DNA of 64,000 bases from JABDII01 sp963815325 (GTDB lineage: Bacteria > Gemmatimonadota > Gemmatimonadetes > Gemmatimonadales > GWC2-71-9): positions 407,557-471,556 of the forward strand of contig CAWFGG010000005.1 in the NCBI GenBank assembly GCA_963815325.1, written 5' to 3'. Each line of letters starts with the position of its first letter. Within the stretch, counting starts at the first letter, position 1. The notes beneath the pieces are model-generated. The model ran no database searches. It worked only from the letters and a program-made list of their open reading frames with translations, and was not told where the DNA came from. This document shows, in pieces, positions 59,487 to 64,000 of the stretch. The translations under genes were made by a program, and so were the position numbers.

Positions 59487-60284
59487 TCATCGGTTGAGCC
59501 CCGCCACCAGCCGGCGGACGGACCGCCGGGGCAGGAGCCGCACCGCCCAGGTGCCGAACTTATTCGCCATACCGGGAACCACCAGGGCCTGGCCGCGCTG
59601 CCACCCGCGGTAGCCTGCTTCCGCCACGGCGCGGGCCGACATCGACGAGGTCCGGCGCAGGAGCTTCGATCCCTCGGTGCCGGCGCGGGCGGCGAACTCC
59701 GTCGTGGTTGGCCCGGGCGAAAGGCACGACACCTTGAGCTTGCTGTCCGCCACTTCTACGGCCACCGCCTCGGTGAACGACTGCACGTAGGCCTTGGTGG
59801 CGTAGTACACCGCCATGAAGGGACCCGGCTGGAAGGCCGCGGTGGACGCCACGTTCAGGATGCCGCCCCGGTTCCGGGCCAGCATGCCGGGCAGGAACAG
59901 CCGAGTGAGTACGGTCAGGGCGGTGACGTTGAGCTGGATCATATCCGACTGGCGTTGCAGTTCGAGTTCCGCGAAGGGTCCGCGGGCGCCGAAGCCGGCG
60001 TTGTTCACCAGCACATCGATGTCGATTCCGTCGGCCAGCATCATCTCGACGATGTCGTGCGGGGCCGACGAGCGGACCAGGTCGCGGGCCAGGACCCGCA
60101 CCGTAACGCCATGTTGGGAGCGGAGCTCCTCGGCCAGGGCCAGAAGCGCGTCGTTCCGCCGCGCCACGAGCACCAGGTCGTACCCGTCGGCGGCAAACAG
60201 CCGGGCCAGCTCGAGCCCGATGCCCGACGACGCGCCGGTGATGAGTGCGGTTTCCTTCGGGGCCTTCCGATCGGTGTCGGTCAT
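59487..60284 (-). CDS. Short-chain dehydrogenase/reductase
   Basis: The 265-residue SDR starts at the ATG at 60284. It has 'ETALITGASSGIGLELARLFAADGYDLVLVARR' (in parts), 'VNNAGFGARG', the catalytic Ser in 'NVASTAAFQPGP' and 'YYATKAYVQSFTEA' (YxxxK). The C-terminal extension ('RRSVRRLVAGLNR') is typical of the DltE/YqjQ-like subgroup that acts on membrane lipids or acyl chains. The substrate is unknown. It is divergent from the DUF6526-like gene. Confidence 0.88.
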   Translation of the reverse strand: MTDTDRKAPKETALITGASSGIGLELARLFAADGYDLVLVARRNDALLALAEELRSQHGVTVRVLARDLVRSSAPHDIVEMMLADGIDIDVLVNNAGFGARGPFAELELQRQSDMIQLNVTALTVLTRLFLPGMLARNRGGILNVASTAAFQPGPFMAVYYATKAYVQSFTEAVAVEVADSKLKVSCLSPGPTTTEFAARAGTEGSKLLRRTSSMSARAVAEAGYRGWQRGQALVVPGMANKFGTWAVRLLPRRSVRRLVAGLNR

Positions 60285-60374
60285 GGGTTTCCTCGCGTCG
60301 CTTGCCACCCGGGCAACAGGGCTGCAGCTTGGGTCCTGGTGCAGGAATCACACCCAACAATCGCGGAGGCAACC

Positions 60375-60815
60375 ATGGCTCAGCCAAAACCACAGAATTT
60401 TGCTAACCACGCCCGCTTCGTGCCGGGCTTCCACTTCCTCACCTTCGGCCTGCTCGCAATCAACCTCGGATGGTCCATATATCGCCTAGTGAAGCTTCCG
60501 AGCTGGGACGCGGCCGTGTTGCTCGGCCTCGCCGTGGCACTCGTTCTCCTCTTTCTCTATGCTCGTCTCTTTGCGACCGTCGTTCAAGACCGCGTGATCC
60601 GCCTCGAGGAACGGCTCCGGATGGCCACGCTCTTGCCGCCGGACCTGAAGTCCCGGATCAACGACTTTACCCCGGCCCAGCTCATTTCGCTCCGCTTTGC
60701 GTCCGACGCCGAGCTTCCGGCTCTCGCCAAGCGGGTGTTGGACGAGGGTTTGACCGACCGGAAGGCGATCAAGGTGCTGATCAAGGAGTGGCGGGCCGAC
60801 TACCTGCGGGCCTGA
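60375..60815 (+). CDS. DUF6526-like membrane protein
   Basis: The 146-residue protein follows GGAGG. It has two membrane segments ('HFLTFGLLAINLGWSIYRL', 'AAVLLGLAVALVLLFLYARL') and then a conserved soluble tail: 'VQDRVIRLEERLRMATLLPPDL', 'QLISLRFASDAELPALAKRVL', 'LIKEWRADYLRA'. I know such proteins as DUF6526 in diverse bacteria, with unknown function. It ends at a hairpin shared with the next, convergent gene. Confidence 0.7.
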   Translation: MAQPKPQNFANHARFVPGFHFLTFGLLAINLGWSIYRLVKLPSWDAAVLLGLAVALVLLFLYARLFATVVQDRVIRLEERLRMATLLPPDLKSRINDFTPAQLISLRFASDAELPALAKRVLDEGLTDRKAIKVLIKEWRADYLRA

Positions 60816-60845
60816 GGCTGGACCGGGCCTGGTCCTCCAAGTCGA

Positions 60846-60879
60846 ACGCCCTCGCGCCGATTGCTCGGTGCGAGGGCGT
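60846..60879. terminator. Bidirectional hairpin between convergent genes
   Basis: A perfect 10-bp stem (ACGCCCTCGC/GCGAGGGCGT) encloses a smaller CCGA/TCGG stem. It lies between two convergent genes (60815 and 60907). No T-run follows on the plus strand. Confidence 0.6.
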
Positions 60880-60906
60880 CGTCCATTGGTCGGACCCTGT
60901 CGGGTG

Positions 60907-61398
60907 TCACCCTCCGGCTGAGCTTCCCGGCTCGACTGGAGTTTCTTCCAGCGCCTTCTTTTCTTGGATGAGCCGGTCCGCCAACTGTTGGTCGGTGAGG
61001 CCGGCCTTGGCGCGGATCTGCTTGATCACGTCGACCATGTGGTTCTCGATGGTTTCCATTTCCTTCATGGCCGCGTCGCGGTCGCGGAAGCCGCGGGTGG
61101 CGTCGATGGCGAGGCCGTTGAGCCGCCGGACGTCGGCGATCAGGAGATCGACCGTGCCGCGCAGGTTCCGGTGCCGGCGGCGCTCTTCGACCGGTTCGAT
61201 CCGCACCGACTCGAGCACCATCTCCACCACCCTGAGGCGGCCTGCCGCCCAGATGATCGCGGCCAGGAACAGGAGTCCCGCGCCGACCCGGGTGGCCCGG
61301 TCGTCCACGAAGTAGAGGGTCAGCGCCAGGCCGATCACGGCGATGGCGAGGCCAACTGAGAACAGAATGGTCTGGAAAGTCCAGCGGAAGGATGCCAT
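60907..61398 (-). CDS. Two-helix membrane protein with coiled-coil tail
   Basis: The 163-residue protein from the ATG at 61398 has two membrane helices ('ILFSVGLAIAVIGLALTLYF', 'VGAGLLFLAAIIWAAGRL') and then a long charged helical tail ('AAMKEMETIENHMVDVIKQI', 'LTDQQLADRLIQEKKALEE') that could form a coiled coil. No family is recognised. It is the last gene before the integron. Confidence 0.55.
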   Translation of the reverse strand: MASFRWTFQTILFSVGLAIAVIGLALTLYFVDDRATRVGAGLLFLAAIIWAAGRLRVVEMVLESVRIEPVEERRRHRNLRGTVDLLIADVRRLNGLAIDATRGFRDRDAAMKEMETIENHMVDVIKQIRAKAGLTDQQLADRLIQEKKALEETPVEPGSSAGG

Positions 61399-61673
61399 GG
61401 ACGTCCCCGCCTGCTTGGGTCGGTAGGTGAACAGCCCCGTTCGAAGGTAAGAATCCGGGCCGAAAGCCGCCAGCGAGCGACCCCGGGGCCGCCAGACCTG
61501 GCCGCAGCGGGCAATGGGGTGGCAAGACTGAGGCCACCGTCTCGACCAGGCCAATAGCGCTATCGGGCGGGCTCCCGGCCGGGTGGTATTGCAGATCGCT
61601 CCGGTTCAATTCCGATGCCTCGAGCGGTGATTTGGTGCCGCATGGTGGCGGGGTACCGGCGTAACCTCTGGGT

Positions 61674-62639
61674 ATGACCATGGAGGCGGTGCTCGAGCGG
61701 GCGCGGCGGCTCATGCGGCTCCGGCATTACAGCCACCGCACCGAGGCGACCTATGTGGGCTGGATCGTCCGCTATCTCCGGTTCCACCGGTATCGCAATC
61801 CTCATCGAGCTTGGCGGGGCCGGCATTGCGGCCTTTCTCAGCCACCTGGCCGAGCGGGGGCGGGTGAGCGCGTCGACCCAGAACCAGGCGTTGAGTGCGC
61901 TGCTCTTTCTCTATCGTGAGGTGCTGGGCGTGCCGCCGGGGCATATCCGTGGGATCGTCCGGGCGAAGCGGCCCAAGAAGCTGCCGGTGGTGCTCACCAA
62001 GGCGGAGGTGCGGCTGGTGTTGGCGCAGCTGTCCGGTACCAAGCGGCTGATTGGCGGCGCTGCTTGTATGGCAGTGGGCTTCGGCTGATGGAGTGTTTGC
62101 GGCTTCGGGTGAAGGACATCGATTTCGAGGCCAACCGGATCATCGTGCGCGAGGCCAAGGGTGGGCGTGACCGGGTGACCATGCTGCCGGCGCGACTCAA
62201 GCCGGCCCTACGGGCTCATCTCGAGCGGGTTCGTGCCGTTCATGCGCGGGACAAGGCCGAGGGAGCGGGCGGGGTCGAGTTGCCGGCGGCGCTCGGGCGG
62301 AAGTATCCGCGGGCCGGGGCCGAGTGGGGGTGGCAGTGGGTGTTTCCTGCGGCGCGCCAGTATTGGGATCGGCGGACTGGGGAGCGGCGGCGCCATCATC
62401 TCGACCCGTCGGCGGTGCAGCGGTGCGTGACGGTGGCGGTCCGGGCGAGCGGGATAGCGAAGCGGGCCAGCTGCCACACGCTCAGGCATTCCTTTGCGAC
62501 CCATCTCCTAGAGGATGGGTATGACATTCGGACCATTCAGGAGCTTTTGGGTCATAAGGACGTGAGCACGACGATGATTTACACCCATGTACTGAATCGA
62601 GGGGGCCGGGGGGTGCGGAGCCCGATGGACGTGATATGA
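61674..62639 (+). CDS. intI: Integron integrase IntI (two frameshifts)
   Basis: IntI is a tyrosine recombinase that cuts folded single-stranded attC. The N-terminal SAM-like domain reads 'VLERARRLMRLRHYSHRTEATY', then, after a +1 shift near 61800, 'ELGGAGIAAFLSHLAERG' and 'ALSALLFLYREVLGV'. After a -1 shift near 62055 the catalytic part follows: 'YGSGLRLMECLRLRVKD' (Arg), the IntI-specific insertion 'LGRKYPRAGAEWGWQWVFPA', 'CHTLRHSFATHLLEDGYD' (HxxR), 'LLGHKDVSTTMIYTHVLN' (His, nucleophile Tyr). The shifts cancel, and all catalytic residues are present, so it may be intact in the real genome. Confidence 0.88.
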
Positions 62640-62815
62640 AGAGCTAGCAAACTAGGTGGCGGTTTCTGCAGTCCATCTTGCCACCGTCCATCCCCTAGGG
62701 TTTCCCCTAGTCGGGTGGGGTTGCGGGCGTGCCGAGGCGGCGGGCGAGGTTAAGCGGCTGAGTAGTTGTGGCGGAACTTGCCGGGACGTGGCATTTTACT
62801 GCAGTCCATATCTCG
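62640..62815 (+). other. attI-like region between intI and the first cassette
   Basis: This 176-bp stretch ends in the core GTTAGGC at 62815-62821, where the array begins. It holds an 11-bp direct repeat (CTGCAGTCCAT at 62666-62676 and 62799-62809), which may mark IntI-binding sites as the direct repeats of attI1 do. It also has a CTAGGG-TTTC-CCCTAG hairpin (62695-62710) that resembles a hairpin in every cassette. No ORF or clear promoter was found. Confidence 0.6.
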
Positions 62816-63111
62816 TTAGGCAGACCAGGCCTTCACTCTCCGCAACTCCGGTTCAGTTCCAATTCCTCAGCGGATTATGTGGTTGTTCGTCTCTCCGGTC
62901 GGCTCCTCGAACCCAGGGATCCGCTCCGGGTACGCCCACGGTGGGCTAGGGTTTTCCCTAGCGCTCCGAGCAGTCCCGGGTCTGTCCGGGCCGAGGTGTG
63001 CGGCCGGCTCCCTAACCACCGTGTGCAGCTGACGGGCGGGCGCTTGTGTTTTGAAGGAAGTCGTTGAATTGTGTGAGGGCGGGCATAGAGCCCGCAGCTG
63101 ACACAGATTCG
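62816..63111 (+). repeat. Integron cassette 1 (296 bp), apparently non-coding
   Basis: It runs from the cut in GTTAGGC at 62815 to the next one at 63111. About 194 bases of body precede the attC. The body has the hairpin GCTAGGG-TTTT-CCCTAGC (62945-62962) and a CCCGG/CCGGG pair. No reading frame is shared by all four copies. Confidence 0.75.
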
Positions 63112-63117
63112 TTAGGC
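63010..63117 (+). repeat. attC site 1 (108 bp)
   Basis: It has R'' CCCTAAC and R' GTTAGGC at its ends. Inner arms (GTGTGCAGCTGACGGG and CCCGCAGCTGACACAG) are imperfectly complementary, as expected of a folded attC. R'' differs from the exact complement of R' by one base. Confidence 0.85.
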
Positions 63118-63404
63118 AGTCCAGGCCTTCACTCTCCGCAACTCCGGTTCAGTCCCCAACTCCTCAACGGATGATGTGATTGTTCGTCTCGGTGGTCGGC
63201 TCCTCGAACCACGGGATCCGCTCCGGGTACGCCCACGGTGGGCTAGGGTTTTCCCTAGCGCTCCGAGCAGTCCCGGGTCTGTCCGGGCTGTGGTGTGCGG
63301 CCGGCTCCCTAACCACCGTGTGCAGCTGGCGGGCGCTTGTGTTTTGAAGGAAGCCGTTGAATTGTGTGAGGGCGGGCACAACGCCCGCAGCTGACACAGA
63401 TTCG
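63112..63404 (+). repeat. Integron cassette 2 (293 bp), apparently non-coding
   Basis: It is close to cassette 1 but has several substitutions (for example GGTGGTCGG for TCCGGTCGG) and a four-base loss in its attC. The hairpin GCTAGGG-TTTT-CCCTAGC (63242-63259) is kept. Confidence 0.75.
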
Positions 63405-63410
63405 TTAGGC
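63307..63410 (+). repeat. attC site 2 (104 bp)
   Basis: It has the same R'' and R' as site 1. Four bases are lost after the left CAGCTG, and the centre reads GGGCACAACGCCC instead of GGGCATAGAGCCC. That is a compensated change, keeping the GGGC/GCCC stem. Confidence 0.85.
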
Positions 63411-63702
63411 AGACCAGGCCTTCACGTTCCGCAACTCCGGTTCAGTTTCTAATTCCTCAGCGAATTATGTGGTTGTTCGTCTCTCCGGTCGGCTCCTCGC
63501 ACCCAGGGGATCCGCTCCGGGTACGCCCGCGGTGGGCTAGGGTTTTCCCTAGCGCTCCGAGCAGTCCCGGGTCTGTCCGGGCCGAGGTGTGCGGCCGGCT
63601 CCCTAACCACCGTGTGCAGCTGACGGGCGGGCGCTTGTGTTTTGAAGGAAGCCGTTGAATTGTGTGAGGGCGGGCATAGAGCCCGCAGCTGACACAGATT
63701 CG
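63405..63702 (+). repeat. Integron cassette 3 (298 bp), apparently non-coding
   Basis: It carries single-base insertions relative to cassette 1 (in CAGTTTCTAATTCC and CAGGGGATCC). These would break any shared reading frame. The hairpin at 63536-63553 is kept. Confidence 0.75.
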
Positions 63703-63708
63703 TTAGGC
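63601..63708 (+). repeat. attC site 3 (108 bp)
   Basis: It is almost identical to site 1; one base differs (GAAGCCG for GAAGTCG). Confidence 0.85.
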
Positions 63709-64000
63709 AGACCAGGCCTTCACGTCTCCGCAACTCCGGTTCAGTTTCCAATTCCTCAACGAATTATGTGGTTGTTCGTCTCTCCGGTCGGCTCCTCGCA
63801 CCCAGGGGTCCGCTCCGGGTACGCGCATGGTGAGCTAGGGTTTTCCCTAGCGCTCCGAGCAGTCCCGGGTCTGTCCGGGCCGAGGTGTGCGGCCGGCTCC
63901 CTAACCACCGTGTGCAGCTGACGGGCGGGCGCTTGTGTTTTGAAGGAAGCCGTTGAATTGTGTGAGGGCGGGCATAGAGCCCGCAGCTGACACAGATTCG
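63703..64000 (+). repeat. Integron cassette 4 (298 bp), ends at the window edge
   Basis: It shares the insertions of cassette 3 in part (CAGTTTCC, CACGTCTCC) and has GCGCATGGTGAG where the others have GCCCACGGTGGG-like sequence. The hairpin at 63834-63851 is kept. The cassette ends at the last base of the window, where the G of the next GTTAGGC falls. Confidence 0.7.
63899..64000 (+). repeat. attC site 4 (partial)
   Basis: It matches site 3 from R'' CCCTAAC onward. The final six bases of R' lie outside the window. Confidence 0.75.

Larger units (their letters stand above)
61674..64000 (+). mobile_element. Integron with inverted intI orientation and tandem identical cassettes
   Basis: The element consists of intI (61674-62639), an attI-like segment (62640-62815), and four tandem cassettes of 296, 293, 298 and 298 bp, each ending in an attC. 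The array lies 3' of intI and both point the same way. In classical integrons attI lies beside the 5' end of intI and the array is read divergently. The array probably continues past 64000, which is the cleavage point of the fourth attC. Confidence 0.85.

Noticed and set aside
36220..62639. Programmed +1 frameshifting as a shared control
   Set aside because: The junctions share no slippery sequence or stop codon; one is a G run. Consensus insertion error is simpler.
62768..63921. Protein-coding cassettes
   Set aside because: Open frames exist in single copies, but one-base indels between cassettes shift them, and none has a convincing ribosome site.
62816..64000. CRISPR array
   Set aside because: The period is 293-298 bp, the whole unit is repeated, and each ends in an attC. 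There are no short repeats with unique spacers.
1..64000. Prophage, IS element, rRNA or tRNA genes
   Set aside because: No transposase, phage structural gene, tRNA fold or rRNA sequence was recognised on either strand.

Overview
The window is a GC-rich, gene-dense bacterial chromosome segment. A Gram-negative cell with an outer membrane is implied by a Kdo-kinase/heptosyltransferase fusion, a BamA/surface-antigen-like barrel, another porin-like protein and many lipoproteins. The mix of Big_2 and TolB-like surface proteins, LVIVD-repeat protein, secreted amidohydrolases, lysine 6-aminotransferase, SSS symporter and integron would suit a soil or sediment Gemmatimonadota-like organism. That assignment is inference; no rRNA or tRNA gene was seen.

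Layout. 1-5.4 kb: a Big_2/beta-propeller surface protein cut by the window edge, a histone-H1-like Lys/Ala protein, a SnoaL-like lipoprotein, an amidohydrolase-fold lipoprotein with a decayed metal site, and a squalene-cyclase-like repeat protein. 5.4-10 kb: a His-rich nickel/cobalt transporter-like protein, a selenophosphate synthetase (selD) whose active-site residue is an in-frame UGA with a downstream SECIS-like hairpin, an RNase HI relative lacking catalytic acids, a zinc-ribbon protein and a LeuB-type dehydrogenase. 10-19.4 kb: thiolase, slipin, hydroxyacyl-CoA dehydrogenase, squalene/phytoene synthase, FAD oxidase, thyA and folA. 19.5-32 kb: a peptide-binding lipoprotein, sigma-54 activator, TPR protein, EF-G-like GTPase, SDR, BFD-like ferredoxin, histidine kinase, uridine kinase, RidA, cyclophilin and an iodotyrosine-deiodinase-like nitroreductase. 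32-44 kb: MscS, DUF302, an alpha/beta hydrolase-OsmC fusion, a metallophosphoesterase next to an outer-membrane barrel, and a secreted amidohydrolase/LVIVD operon. 44-50 kb: a tightly coupled minus-strand operon (Kdo kinase-GT9, DUF2911, hydrolase, TfoX-like) and msrA/DinB. 50-61.4 kb: a nitrilase with lysine 6-aminotransferase, a sugar nucleotidyltransferase, SSS symporter and galactokinase, then small envelope proteins.

61.7-64 kb is an integron: an IntI-type tyrosine recombinase, an attI-like region and four near-identical tandem cassettes of 293-298 bp, each ending in a roughly 104-108 bp attC. The array lies 3' of intI and points the same way, opposite to the classical arrangement. The cassettes look non-coding, and the last one ends exactly at base 64000.

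Caution: eleven genes carry fourteen apparent frameshifts, mostly after 36 kb, and twelve are of the +1 type. One falls in a run of six G. This looks more like consensus insertion error than gene decay, so the split genes, including intI, are annotated here as single genes with frameshifts.
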